Source: Gaiellasilicea sp963789355
Lineage (GTDB): Bacteria > Actinomycetota > Thermoleophilia > Gaiellales > Gaiellaceae
NCBI GenBank assembly: GCA_963789355.1
Contig: CAWBKK010000003.1
Location: 124,001-188,000 of the forward strand
Length of the DNA: 64,000 bases
Direction: 5' to 3'
Made by a program: the position numbers and the translations under genes. The notes under the pieces were generated by a model, which was not told where the DNA came from, made no database searches, and was given only the letters and a program-made list of their open reading frames with translations. Of the stretch, positions 45,672-54,531 are shown piece by piece (position 1 is the first letter of the stretch; each line of letters opens with the position of its first letter).

Positions 45672-46372
45672 AGGATCCCGAGTTCTTCCAGGTCGGCGAC
45701 GGGTTCGAAGAACGAGCAGCTTCCGACCGCGACGAGCTGGTCGCGGCGCACACGTTCGAGCTCCTCCGAGCCAGCCTCGCGATCGCGCCAGCGGAGGCTG
45801 TGAGCCGTGAGCTCGACGGGCTCGGTCAGCGCCGCGGGGTCGTGGAACGCGCACGCCGCCAGCACGTTGAGAAAGCCATGCCGGCCCTCGGTCGCGAGCG
45901 GATGATGCAGCCCCGCGGTCGCCTTGAAGGGGACACCGGCGTCGCCGCAGCTGGAGAGGAAGCGTCCGAGCTCGGTCGCCGAAGGCACCTCGTCGCCGCC
46001 GCAGCGAACCTTCGCCCGCAGTCCCCTCTCCGCCAGCGCGGCGACCCGTGCCTCCATCCCGTCGCCGAGCGGCAGCTCGACGTACGCCTCGCCGGAGAGC
46101 TCGTCGAGCCCGGCCCCCCAGCGCGTCTCGACCGCCTCTGCTCGCTCGTCGCCGCCGTAGGGGCCGTCGAGCAGCACGGAGAGCGCCCGATCCTCCCCTT
46201 CCAGCTCGTCCAGGCGGGAGGAGGGCCAGACGAGCCGGGCGAGCAACCAGGCGTGCTCGCTCTCCCGAGCGCGACGGTCCTCGTCGAGCGCAGCGGGCGT
46301 GGGCAGGCTCGCGGGCGGGAAGGTCGGGGCGTGATCGATCAGGGCCGACAACGCGGCGCGGCGGGCGTCCAT
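45668..46372 (-). CDS. Hypothetical protein of the fumarylacetoacetase operon
   Basis: This 234-residue soluble protein begins DARRAALSALIDHAPTFPPASLP and has a conserved-looking middle: KVRCGGDEVPSATELGRFL, DAGVPFKATAGLHHPL and HGFLNVLAACAF. The Lys, His-His and Asn-containing strand suggests a TIM-barrel-like or binding site, but I do not recognise a family. It is first in the operon with FAH and the APH-type kinase, with a GTGA overlap. A link to aromatic amino acid degradation is therefore plausible, but not shown. Confidence 0.6.
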   Translation of the reverse strand: MDARRAALSALIDHAPTFPPASLPTPAALDEDRRARESEHAWLLARLVWPSSRLDELEGEDRALSVLLDGPYGGDERAEAVETRWGAGLDELSGEAYVELPLGDGMEARVAALAERGLRAKVRCGGDEVPSATELGRFLSSCGDAGVPFKATAGLHHPLATEGRHGFLNVLAACAFHDPAALTEPVELTAHSLRWRDREAGSEELERVRRDQLVAVGSCSFFEPVADLEELGIL

Positions 46373-46391
46373 GACGCGCGAACCCTATAGC

Positions 46392-46397
46392 TAGGCT
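46392..46397 (+). promoter_or_regulatory. -10-like element for the amidohydrolase gene
   Basis: TAGGCT stands six bases before the GTG at 46404, with no Shine-Dalgarno motif. A TATAGC partly overlaps it. Confidence 0.35.
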
Positions 46398-46403
46398 CCG
46401 CGC

Positions 46404-47939
46404 GTGATTCTCGAGAACGGGGTCATCCGCACACTCGATCCGTCCCTGCCCACGGCGCGCGCGCTCGCGCTCGCGGGCGCGTACGTCGCCGGCGGCGTCG
46501 GCGTCCACGAGTCGGCGCTCGCGAGCCCCGAGACCGTCGACCTGGGCGGCCGCTGCGTCCTTCCCGCCTTCACCGACTCCCACGTCCACTTCCCCACCTG
46601 GTCGCTGGCGCAGCGGCAGGTCAAGCTCGACGGCTGCGCCTCGATCGAGGAGGCGCTCGCGCGCGTTCGCGCGGCTGAGGTCGTGCCGGGACGTTGGCTG
46701 CGGGGCTACGGCTGGCGCGACGGCGACTGGAGCTCGCACGTCGAGCCGACGAAGGAGCTGCTCGACGAGGTGTCGGGCGAGACGCCCACGGTCCTGATCT
46801 CGAAGGACTACCACTCCGTCTGGCTCAACACGGCGGCGCTCGCGGCAGCCGGCGGCGACCTCGACGTGCACGGAGGTGTCGTCGAGCGCGATACCACCGG
46901 CGAGCCGACCGGGATCCTGCGCGAGGAGTCGGCGTGGCGCTTCCGCGACCGCTACGTGGTCACGACCGACGACGAGTGGGTCGAGGCGACGCGGGCCGGG
47001 CTCAAGCTCGCCGGCTCCCGGGGCGTCGGCGCGATCCACGACAAGGACGGGTGGCTCGGCGCGCCCGGGATCTTCCAGCGGCTCCGTGACGAGGGAAATC
47101 TGTCGCTCCGGGTCTGGGGCTCGATCCCGCACGAGCAGCTCGACGCGGCGAGTGCGCTGTCGCTCCGTTCCGGGTTCGGCGACGACTACCTCCGAATCGG
47201 CTATCTGAAGTGCTTCATGGACGGGACGCTCGGCTCCAAGACGGCGCTGATGACCGACGGCACCGGCGTCGAGATCACCTCGCGCGCAGAGCTCGAGGAG
47301 ATCATCCTCCGGGGTGCCGAGCGCAGCTGGCCGGTCGGCGTCCACGCGATCGGCGACCAGGCGAACCGGAACGCGCTCGATGCCTTCGAGGCGACGCGCG
47401 CCGCCTGGGCGCACCTCGGCCTACGCCACCGGATCGAGCACGCTCAGTGCCTCGCACCCGAGGATCTGCCGCGCTTCGCCGAGCTCGGAATCGCCTGCTC
47501 CGTCCAGTTCTCGCACGCTCCCTCGGATCGCGACCTGGCCGACCGGCTCTGGCCGGAGCGCCTCGGCGGCACCTACTCCTTCCGTTCGCTGCTCGAGTCC
47601 GGCGCGCTCGTCGCGAATGGCTCCGACGCGCCCGTCGAGGAGCTCGACCCGCTCGCCGGGATCGCAGCCGGCGTGCTCCGCTCGATCGACGAGCGCCCGG
47701 CGTGGCGGCCGGAGGAGACGCTGACGGTCGAGCAGGCGCTGCACGCGACGTGCGTCGCGCCGGCCTTCCTCTCCGGCGACGAGCGTCGGCGCGGCCGGCT
47801 GCTCCCGGGTCTCCTCGCCGACCTCGTCGTGCTCGACCGCGACCCGCTCACGGTCGAGCCGGAGGAGCTGCGCGAGCTGCAGGTCGTCGCGACGATGGTC
47901 GGCGGCCGGTGGACGCACAACCCGCCGCCCTGGGACTGA
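46404..47939 (+). CDS. Amidohydrolase family 3 protein (YtcJ-like)
   Basis: This 511-residue metal-dependent hydrolase has the N-terminal beta-sandwich start (MILENGVIRTLD), VLPAFTDSHVHF giving two zinc histidines, AIGDQANRNALDAFE, RIEHAQCL with another metal His, and SDAPVEELDPLAGIAAGVLR carrying the catalytic Asp. The C terminus ends with ADLVVLDRDPLTVEPEEL, as in the family. The type contains formamide and N-substituted formamide deformylases and many uncharacterised members, so the substrate is open. It starts with GTG six bases after a -10-like element. Confidence 0.85.
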   Translation: MILENGVIRTLDPSLPTARALALAGAYVAGGVGVHESALASPETVDLGGRCVLPAFTDSHVHFPTWSLAQRQVKLDGCASIEEALARVRAAEVVPGRWLRGYGWRDGDWSSHVEPTKELLDEVSGETPTVLISKDYHSVWLNTAALAAAGGDLDVHGGVVERDTTGEPTGILREESAWRFRDRYVVTTDDEWVEATRAGLKLAGSRGVGAIHDKDGWLGAPGIFQRLRDEGNLSLRVWGSIPHEQLDAASALSLRSGFGDDYLRIGYLKCFMDGTLGSKTALMTDGTGVEITSRAELEEIILRGAERSWPVGVHAIGDQANRNALDAFEATRAAWAHLGLRHRIEHAQCLAPEDLPRFAELGIACSVQFSHAPSDRDLADRLWPERLGGTYSFRSLLESGALVANGSDAPVEELDPLAGIAAGVLRSIDERPAWRPEETLTVEQALHATCVAPAFLSGDERRRGRLLPGLLADLVVLDRDPLTVEPEELRELQVVATMVGGRWTHNPPPWD

Positions 47940-47978
47940 CGGCTTGAACCGCGGGCAGTGCCCGTCCACAATCCCAGC

Positions 47979-48506
47979 ATGAAGACGTCGGTCCGGTTCG
48001 CCGTCGCGTTCGTCGCTCTCGGCGTGCTCGCGGCGACGGCGGTCGCTGCGGCGCCCGTCAACAAGGCGAAGGCGCTGATGCTCCAGAAGTCGGACTTCCC
48101 GGCCGGCACGACCGTGAAGAGCGCCTCCGGCGACGCGAGTGCGGCGGGAAGCGGTTGGGTCGCCACCTTCCACTACAAGAGCGGCCAACCGGTGGAGCTC
48201 ACCATCGCAGTGACCGTCTTCAAGAGCCGCGCGCTGGCCGTGGAGCTGTTCCGGGAGCTGAAGGGCGACATGATCCCGCTCGTCCCCAAGATCTCGCTGC
48301 CGAAGTACGGCGACGAGCAGGTTGCGAACCACTCGGTGCTCGGCGGCAGCCAGCTGATCGTGCGCAAGGGATCGGTGATCTGGATGTTCGAGCCCCAGAC
48401 GTTCATGACCCGCGGCGGGAAGACCTACGAGCTGACGCGCGCGAAGGCGATCGCCGAGTACAAGCGCTATGCGCCGAAGCAGCAGCGGCGCGTCGGCAAC
48501 GGCTAG
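47979..48506 (+). CDS. Small secreted hypothetical protein (175 aa)
   Basis: This has a signal peptide (KTSVRFAVAFVALGVLAATAVAAA) and a mature domain of about 150 residues with KALMLQKSDFPAGTTVKSASGD, FKSRALAVELFREL and GSVIWMFEPQTFMTRGGKTYELT. The L-x-x-x-D-L/F-P-x-G motif is common in actinobacterial secreted proteins that fold like a small alpha/beta lipoprotein; the function is unknown. I chose the ATG at 47979 because it begins the signal peptide. It overlaps the convergent pepT gene by four bases. Confidence 0.65.
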   Translation: MKTSVRFAVAFVALGVLAATAVAAAPVNKAKALMLQKSDFPAGTTVKSASGDASAAGSGWVATFHYKSGQPVELTIAVTVFKSRALAVELFRELKGDMIPLVPKISLPKYGDEQVANHSVLGGSQLIVRKGSVIWMFEPQTFMTRGGKTYELTRAKAIAEYKRYAPKQQRRVGNG

Positions 48507-49780
48507 ACGCGCTCCGCCCACACCTGGGCGAGCTCGACGAGCATCGCCGCCGCCGCGGCCATGTCCTGCACGCTCGCCCACTCGCGGCGCGAGTGGTACT
48601 CGGAGCCACCGGTGAAGAGGTTCGGCGTCGGCAGGCCGCGGTGCGAGAGCCGGGCGCCGTCGGTGCCGCCGCGGATGATCGTGTGGACGGGCTCGACGCC
48701 GAGCCGGCGCACCGCCTCGACCGCCGCCTCGATCACCTCTGGGTGCTGCTCGATCACCTCACCCATGTTCCGGTACTGCTCCTCCTCGTGAACCTCGACG
48801 GACGCTCGCGGCTCGCGCTCGTGCACCTCGTCGGCGAGCCGGCGGATCAGCGCCACATGCTCCGCCATCTTCGTGGCGTCATGGTCGCGGACGATGAACT
48901 CGACGAACGTCTCCTCGGCGCCGCCCGAGATCCTCGTGGGATGGACGAAGCCCTCCCGCTCCTGCGTGGTCTCCGGCGAGAGCGCGTCGCGCGGAAGGAC
49001 CGCGACGAGGTCGGCGGCGAGCTTGATCGCGTTGACGAGCTGGCCCTTGGCGGTCCCGGGGTGGGTGGAGCGGCCCCGGATCGTGACCGTCACCTTCGAG
49101 GCGTTGAACGTCTCCGCCTCGATCTCCCCGAGCTCGGCGCCGTCGAGGGTGTAGGCGTAGCGCGCGCCGAAGCGCTCGATGTCGAGGTGGTCGGCGCCGC
49201 CGGCGACCTCCTCGTCGACCGTGAAGCAGACGCGGATCGGCGCGTGGTCGAGCTCGGGGTGGTGCTTCAGGTAGGCGACCGCGGCCATGATCTCGGCCAC
49301 GCCCGCCTTGTCGTCCGCGCCGAGCAGAGTCGTCCCGTCCGTCGTGACGATGTCGTGGCCGACCTTCTTCCGGAGGAGCGGCAGCTCGTCGGGGTCGAGC
49401 ACGACGCTGGTGTCGCCCGGAAGCTCGATCGTGCCGCCGTCGTACGCCTCGTGCACCTGCGGGTTGACTCCCGTGCCTGTGACGTCGGGAGACGTGTCGA
49501 CGTGAGCGATCAGGCCGATCGGCGGAGCCGCCTCGACGCCCGGGAGCGAGCCGTAGACGTAGCCGTGCTCGTCGAGCTTCACGTCGTCGAGTCCGATCTC
49601 CTGGAGCTCGTCGCGCAGCAGCCGCGCCAGGTCGAGCTGCCTCTCGGTCGAGGGCGAGCCGTCGATCCCGGCCGCCGACTGGGTGTCGATGCGGACGTAG
49701 CGCAGGAGCCGGTCGAGCACGTCCGCCGCCAGCTCCGCCGCGAGCGGCGTGACGAACCCGGCCTTAGGAGAGGTCGCCAA
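48503..49780 (-). CDS. pepT: Peptidase T (tripeptide aminopeptidase)
   Basis: This 425-residue M20B zinc enzyme removes the N-terminal residue from tripeptides. The metal ligands sit in GLIAHVDTSPD and LLGADDKAGVAEIM, the catalytic Glu is in VCFTVDEEVAGGADH, and the C-terminal block is TIIRGGTDGARLSHRGLPTPNLFTGGSEYHSRREW. The length is normal. It starts with TTG at 49780, and the first 17 bases overlap the end of the next upstream gene, so both peptidases are translated from one transcript. Confidence 0.93.
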   Translation of the reverse strand: MATSPKAGFVTPLAAELAADVLDRLLRYVRIDTQSAAGIDGSPSTERQLDLARLLRDELQEIGLDDVKLDEHGYVYGSLPGVEAAPPIGLIAHVDTSPDVTGTGVNPQVHEAYDGGTIELPGDTSVVLDPDELPLLRKKVGHDIVTTDGTTLLGADDKAGVAEIMAAVAYLKHHPELDHAPIRVCFTVDEEVAGGADHLDIERFGARYAYTLDGAELGEIEAETFNASKVTVTIRGRSTHPGTAKGQLVNAIKLAADLVAVLPRDALSPETTQEREGFVHPTRISGGAEETFVEFIVRDHDATKMAEHVALIRRLADEVHEREPRASVEVHEEEQYRNMGEVIEQHPEVIEAAVEAVRRLGVEPVHTIIRGGTDGARLSHRGLPTPNLFTGGSEYHSRREWASVQDMAAAAAMLVELAQVWAERV

Positions 49781-51101
49781 GGCGGGTGTACAGCTCCTTG
49801 ATCGTCGCGACGCCGCGAGGGAAGAACTCGACGAGCATCCGCTCGTTCGGTGAGTGGACGTTGCTCTCGGGCAGCGCGAAGCCGGTCAGGATCGTCGGGA
49901 TCCCCTTGTCGGCGAGGGCGGGCATGATCGGCAGCGTTCCGCCCGAGCGGGTCAGAATCGGCCGGACGCCGAACGCGTGCTCGAAGGCATCCTGGGCGAT
50001 CTTGATCACCCGCGAGTCGGCCGCGACGAGGCCCGGACGGGTCGAGCCCGGAAGCTCCTCGACCTCGATCGTGGCACCCGCGGGCGCGGCCTCTTGGAGC
50101 AGGCGCGCGACTTCGGGGGCGACCGCCGTCGGCGTCTGGCCAGGCGCGAGGCGAACGGTGAAGTTCGCCTGCGCCTCGCTGATCACGGTCGTGTTCTTCA
50201 GGCCCGGCTTGCCGCCGAGGATCCCGTTCACCTCCACGGAGGTCTCCGCCGTCGTTCGGAGGTAGAACTCCTCGGCCGCGGCGGAGTCGTACGGCACCGC
50301 ACCCGCCTCGCGCAGGACGTCCGCACCTGTGGGCTGCTTCTCCCAGCCCGCGCGCTCCTCGTCGGTGACCGGCGCGATCCCGACCCGGAGCGCGTCCGGA
50401 ACGCGGCCGTCACGCGGGAGAATCCCCGCGAGCGTCGCGTGCAGCGCGTGGATCGCGTTCAGGGCGGCGTTGCCGTACATGCCCGAATGCAGGTCTCGCC
50501 GGCCGGTCTTCACGCGCAGGTTGAAGGCGGCGAGGCCGCGCGTCGCGACCGAGATCGCGGGGAGAGTGCGTGACTCCATCCCGCCGTCGAAGATCACGCA
50601 GGCGTCGGCGCCGCGGTCGTCCTGCTCGAGGAACTGCACGATCGACTGGCCCCCGACCTCCTCCTCGCCGTCGGAGACGACCCGGATGTTGATCGGGAGC
50701 GCCCCGTCCGCGGCCAGCAGCCCCGCGGCGTGCAGCAGCATCCAGAGCTGGCCCTTGTCGTCCGCGACGCCGCGCGCGTAGAGCCATTCGTCGCGGATCG
50801 TGGCCTCGAACGGGTCCGACTCCCAGAGCTCGAGCGGCGCCGGCGGCTGCACGTCGAAGTGCCCGTAACAGAGGATCGTCGGAGCGTCGCCCGCCCCGTT
50901 CGAGGCGGGAATCTCGCCGATCACCATCGGCCGCTCGCCGTAGGGCACGAGCTCCGCCGCACCGCCGCTCCGGCGCACCTTGTCGGCGACCCATTCGGCA
51001 GCCTGGACGACGTCGGCCTTGTGCGCCGGGTCGGCGCTGACGGACGGGATCCGCAGCAGGTCGCCGAGCTCTTCGTGCCAGGCCGAGTCGAGGGCGGTCA
51101 C
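49764..51101 (-). CDS. M20 family dipeptidase
   Basis: This 445-residue zinc aminopeptidase or dipeptidase has TILCYGHFDVQP (first zinc ligands), ARGVADDKGQLWMLLHA, VVSDGEEEVGGQSI with catalytic Glu pair, and GGTLPIMPALADKGIPTILTGFALPESNVHSPNERM with the final His ligand. The dimerisation or lid domain is the segment around TGRRDLHSGMYGNAALNAIHAL, typical of the CNDP/ArgE-like branch. Cytoplasmic; digestion of imported peptides along with pepT. The GTG at 51101 follows a short untranslated gap. Confidence 0.9.
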   Translation of the reverse strand: MTALDSAWHEELGDLLRIPSVSADPAHKADVVQAAEWVADKVRRSGGAAELVPYGERPMVIGEIPASNGAGDAPTILCYGHFDVQPPAPLELWESDPFEATIRDEWLYARGVADDKGQLWMLLHAAGLLAADGALPINIRVVSDGEEEVGGQSIVQFLEQDDRGADACVIFDGGMESRTLPAISVATRGLAAFNLRVKTGRRDLHSGMYGNAALNAIHALHATLAGILPRDGRVPDALRVGIAPVTDEERAGWEKQPTGADVLREAGAVPYDSAAAEEFYLRTTAETSVEVNGILGGKPGLKNTTVISEAQANFTVRLAPGQTPTAVAPEVARLLQEAAPAGATIEVEELPGSTRPGLVAADSRVIKIAQDAFEHAFGVRPILTRSGGTLPIMPALADKGIPTILTGFALPESNVHSPNERMLVEFFPRGVATIKELYTRLGDLS

Positions 51102-51191
51102 GGCGCGAGTGTAGGCAAAGCCACCCGGGCAGGTCGCGGTCCGTCCTTTCGGGCATTGCAGGCTCGGCGACGCCGCCGAGGATGAGAGCGG

Positions 51192-52271
51192 ATGAGAGTC
51201 TTTGCGGCGGTCTCGCTCTCGCTTCTGACCCTGCTCGCCGGGTCGGAGCCTGCGCGCGCGGGCTCCGACCTCCTGATCGGAGTGCACGACGACCGGATCA
51301 AGTGGACCGAGCAGCCGGCGCCGATCCTCGGTGCGATGCGGACTCTCGGGCTCGGCGGCCTGCGCGTGACGCTGGAATGGCGTCGCGGGAAGCGGCATCT
51401 GACCATGCCGGATCACAACGCTCTGCGCCGCGCGGTCGCCGCGAACGCGAGCGGGGTCCGCATCGTCCTCGGGGTCTACGGGCGGGCGAACGCCGCCCCG
51501 CAGCGGCGCGCAGCACGAGAGGACTACTGCCGCTTCGTCCGCAACGTCCTGCTCCGCTACGGCGAGATCCGGGATGTCGTGATCTGGAACGAGGCGAACT
51601 CGGACACGTTCTGGCAGCCGCGCGAGCGCGCCGCAGAGGCCTACGCCGCGCTCCTCGCGCGCTGCTGGGACGTCCTCCACCGCGCGATCCCGGACGTCAA
51701 CGTGCTGACGACGACCGCGGCGAGCCACGATCCGGCTGCGTTCGTGCGCGACGTCGGCGCGGCCTACCGCGCGAGCGGACGGCAGCTGCCGCTCTTCGAC
51801 GCCGTCGGCCACAACCCCTATCCCCTGTTTCCGGGCGAGGCACCGACGGCCCGTCACGACATGTACCTCGGCCAGGGCGACTACGACCGGCTCGTCGCGG
51901 CGCTCGATGTGACGTTCGCGGGGACGGCCCAGCCGTCGACGTCGATCTGGTATCTCGAGAACGGCTTTCAGACGACGACGGCCGGCAAGCGCCGCCGTTC
52001 CCACTATTCCGGCCACGAGAGCGTCGCCAGGACGTTGCAGCCCGGCGAGCAGGCCGCCCAGATCGCCGCCGCCCTCCGGCTTGCCCACTGCCAGCCTCGC
52101 GTCGCCGCGTACTTCAACTTCCTGCTCGTCGACGAGACGCTGCTCGGCGGCTGGCAGTCAGGTCTTCTCTGGGCCGACTGGCGGCGGAAGCCGGCGTTCG
52201 ACGCCTACCGGGCGGCGATCGCCGAGGTTCAGAGCGGCGCGGTCGACTGCGCCGCGGCGCTCAGCGGCTAA
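51192..52271 (+). CDS. Secreted TIM-barrel glycoside hydrolase-like protein
   Basis: This 359-residue protein has a signal peptide (MRVFAAVSLSLLTLLAGSEPARA), then a TIM-barrel domain reminiscent of GH5/GH39: VRIVLGVYG, VIWNEANSDTFWQP with the acid/base Glu, VGHNPYPLFPG, and SIWYLENGFQTTTAG with the likely nucleophile Glu. It belongs in spirit with the GH26-like pair earlier in the window. The substrate is not predictable. It converges on the sigma factor gene with a four-base overlap. Confidence 0.7.
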   Translation: MRVFAAVSLSLLTLLAGSEPARAGSDLLIGVHDDRIKWTEQPAPILGAMRTLGLGGLRVTLEWRRGKRHLTMPDHNALRRAVAANASGVRIVLGVYGRANAAPQRRAAREDYCRFVRNVLLRYGEIRDVVIWNEANSDTFWQPRERAAEAYAALLARCWDVLHRAIPDVNVLTTTAASHDPAAFVRDVGAAYRASGRQLPLFDAVGHNPYPLFPGEAPTARHDMYLGQGDYDRLVAALDVTFAGTAQPSTSIWYLENGFQTTTAGKRRRSHYSGHESVARTLQPGEQAAQIAAALRLAHCQPRVAAYFNFLLVDETLLGGWQSGLLWADWRRKPAFDAYRAAIAEVQSGAVDCAAALSG

Positions 52272-53374
52272 GCGACGTCGCGGAGCTGCGCGGCCAGCGC
52301 GAGCGCGCGGAGCTTCTTCAGGCCCTGGTTCTCGATCTGCCGGATCCGCTCGCGGGTGACGTTGAACGCCTTCCCCACCTCGTCGAGCGTCCGCGGTTGC
52401 TCCCCGTCGAGGCCGTAGCGCATCTCGAGGACGCGACGCTCGCGGTGCGAGAGCGACTTCAGGATCGAGCGGAGCGCCTCGTTGCGCAGCGTCTCCTCCG
52501 CCTGCTCGTCGGGCAGCGGCATCGTCTCGTCGGTGAGGAAGTGGCCGAACTCGGACTCGTCCTCGTCTCCGACCGGCTTCTCGAGGGAGATCGGCGTCTG
52601 CGCGCTGCGCCGGATCTGGTCGATCTCCTCGGGGTGCAGATCGAGCTCCATCCCGATCTCGATCGAGCTCGGCTCGCGGCCGAGCTTGGCGCGCAGCGCC
52701 CGCTCGGTGCGAACGATCTTGTTCAGCTTCTCGACGACGTGGACGGGCATCCGGATCGTCCGGGCCTTGTCGGCGAGCGCGCGGGCGACCGCCTGCCGGA
52801 TCCACCACGTCGCATAGGTCGAGAACTTGAAGCCCTTGCGGTAGTCGAACTTCTCGGCCGCGCGGACGAGACCGATCGTCCCCTCCTGGATCAGGTCGAG
52901 GAACGGGAGCCCCTGGTTGCGGTAGCGCTTCGCGATCGAGACGACGAGACGGAGGTTCGCCTCCACCATCGCCTGCTTGGCGGCGTGCTCGCCGCGCTCG
53001 ATCCGCTTCGCCAGCTCGACTTCCTGGGCCGCGGTCAGGAGCGGCACCTTGCCGATGTCCTTGAGGAACAGCTGCAGCGTGTCGGTCGAGACCTCGCGCG
53101 ACTCCTCGATCTCGACCTCCGGCTCGTCGCGATCGACGACCTCGATCTTCAGCTCCTCGAGGGTCGAGTAGAACTCGTCCAGCTGGGAGGCGTCCAGATC
53201 GAGCTCGTCCAGCGCGAGCGCGATGTCCTCGGCGATCAGCTTGCCGGTCTGCTTGCCGCTCTCGAGCAGGGCCCTGGCCTCGCTGCTCCCGAGCACGTCG
53301 AAGCCCTGAGGCTCGACGGTCCCAGGTGCGACGGTGCTGTGCTCAACGGTGCTGGTGCTTCCCCCTGCGCTCAC
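52268..53374 (-). CDS. Primary-type sigma-70 factor (RpoD/SigA-like)
   Basis: This 368-residue protein has all regions of a group 1 or 2 sigma factor: an acidic region 1.1-like segment (30-90), region 1.2 (DTLQLFLKDIGKVPLLT), region 2 with the -10-binding helix (NQGLPFLDLIQEGTIGLVRAAEKFDYRKGFKFSTYATWWIRQAVARAL), region 3 and region 4 with VTRERIRQIENQGLKKLR. The perfect region 2.3-2.4 sequence suggests the housekeeping factor or a near-relative. Its GTG start and short upstream gap leave the promoter unclear. The -10 elements seen elsewhere in this window (TANNNT) fit such a sigma factor. Confidence 0.93.
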   Translation of the reverse strand: MSAGGSTSTVEHSTVAPGTVEPQGFDVLGSSEARALLESGKQTGKLIAEDIALALDELDLDASQLDEFYSTLEELKIEVVDRDEPEVEIEESREVSTDTLQLFLKDIGKVPLLTAAQEVELAKRIERGEHAAKQAMVEANLRLVVSIAKRYRNQGLPFLDLIQEGTIGLVRAAEKFDYRKGFKFSTYATWWIRQAVARALADKARTIRMPVHVVEKLNKIVRTERALRAKLGREPSSIEIGMELDLHPEEIDQIRRSAQTPISLEKPVGDEDESEFGHFLTDETMPLPDEQAEETLRNEALRSILKSLSHRERRVLEMRYGLDGEQPRTLDEVGKAFNVTRERIRQIENQGLKKLRALALAAQLRDVA

Positions 53375-53475
53375 TTCGGCTCCCCCTCCGATCGCGCTCT
53401 CAGAGTAGTTGCGACTTTAGGGATCCGCAACAGTCTCCTAACAAAGCTGCGAGAGCTTGCCAGAGGCTGACGCAA

Positions 53476-53507
53476 AGCGCCATGGGCCGTTCGGCCCATC
53501 TTGCGCT
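53476..53507 (-). terminator. Hairpin after the TPR protein gene
   Basis: ATGGGCC at 53482-53488 and GGCCCAT at 53493-53499 form a seven-base perfect stem with a four-base loop, extended by an outer stem of AGCGC (53476-53480) and GCGCT (53503-53507). It lies immediately downstream of the stop of the TPR gene on the minus strand. There is only a three-base T run, so it may act as a Rho-assisted or weak terminator. Confidence 0.45.
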
Positions 53508-54469
53508 CAGGAGGTCCCCGCTTCGCGAATGGCATTGAGGAAGCGAGCCGCCTCACCGGCGATCCTGCTCCCGGGCTCGGCCTTGCGGGACAGCTCGAGC
53601 TGGCGCGTCGCCTCCCGCACGTCCCGCTGCCAGAGCAGGAGCAGGCCGAGGTGGAAGCGCACCGTCGCTGCGTCCGGGAAGCGGCGGCTGAGCGGCCCGA
53701 GCCGGGAGAACGCGGCCGACGGATTTCCCTTGTCGTAGCGCCCGACTGCGTCGGCGACGAGCGCATCGACATTGTTCGGCGCCAGCTCGAGCGCCTCCGC
53801 GAAGGCTCGGCGCGCGGACACGGGACGACCGAGTCCCTGCAGCGCGATCCCGTGGAGCAGGCGGCCGCGCACGGTCCCATCGTCGGCGAGCAGCCGCAGC
53901 TGCTCTGCCGGCGTCTCGCCCTCGATCCGGTAGTCGAAGCTGACGATGAAACCCGGCAGCCCCGGTGCGAACTCCGGGTGGAGCAGGTCGTCGGCGCGCA
54001 CGGCGTAGGGCGTGTCCGGCTCGACGTCACGGGCTTCACGCCAGGCCGCCGCCGCATCGCCGCTGCCTGCCCAGAAGCGGGCGATCCCGACGTGGAGCTG
54101 CATCAGCGAGCTGCGCGGATACAGCGCTCCCAGCTGCTCGATCCGGTCCTCGCTCTTCGGCCAGATCGAGAACGCCGACCCGACCTTCGCCTCGAGCGAG
54201 TCGTGGCGAGCGAAGATCGCCGCCGCCTGCTGCCGCTTGCCGGCGTCGTAGAGGCGGGTCGCCCGTCGCAGGTCCGCGGCTTCCTCGTCCTCCCGGATCC
54301 CGGTGACGAGCGCGAGCGGCGGGAAGCCGGCACGCGGCTTGGGCTCCGCTGCGGCTGCCTCGGGCCGCTCGACCTCCTCGGCCGAGAGCACCGCCGCCCC
54401 CACAACGAAGGCGGCCGCCGACACCGCGAGCGCGATCACGACGAGCGTTGTGCGCGCGCGGGGAGACAC
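53507..54469 (-). CDS. TPR-containing membrane-anchored protein
   Basis: This 320-residue protein has an N-terminal membrane span (RARTTLVVIALAVSAAAFVVGAAVL), a Pro/Ala-rich linker and about six TPR-like helix pairs from residue 60 to the end, for example LGRPVSARRAFAEALELAPNN and RFHLGLLLLWQRDVREATRQLELSRKAEPGS. It is probably an extracytoplasmic scaffold. It has a GTG start. The next gene upstream is divergent. No function beyond protein-protein contact is inferred. Confidence 0.75.
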   Translation of the reverse strand: MSPRARTTLVVIALAVSAAAFVVGAAVLSAEEVERPEAAAAEPKPRAGFPPLALVTGIREDEEAADLRRATRLYDAGKRQQAAAIFARHDSLEAKVGSAFSIWPKSEDRIEQLGALYPRSSLMQLHVGIARFWAGSGDAAAAWREARDVEPDTPYAVRADDLLHPEFAPGLPGFIVSFDYRIEGETPAEQLRLLADDGTVRGRLLHGIALQGLGRPVSARRAFAEALELAPNNVDALVADAVGRYDKGNPSAAFSRLGPLSRRFPDAATVRFHLGLLLLWQRDVREATRQLELSRKAEPGSRIAGEAARFLNAIREAGTS

Positions 54470-54531
54470 GCGGCCAGCGTAGCCACCCCGGAACGGGAAG
54501 AAGGGTCGCGTGCGTATCGTTTACGAGACCA

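Noticed and set aside
44604..47414. A single 936-codon frame covering fumarylacetoacetase and the amidohydrolase region
   Set aside because: Only the first 356 codons (from GTG 45671) look like protein; the part to the right is antisense to the amidohydrolase gene.
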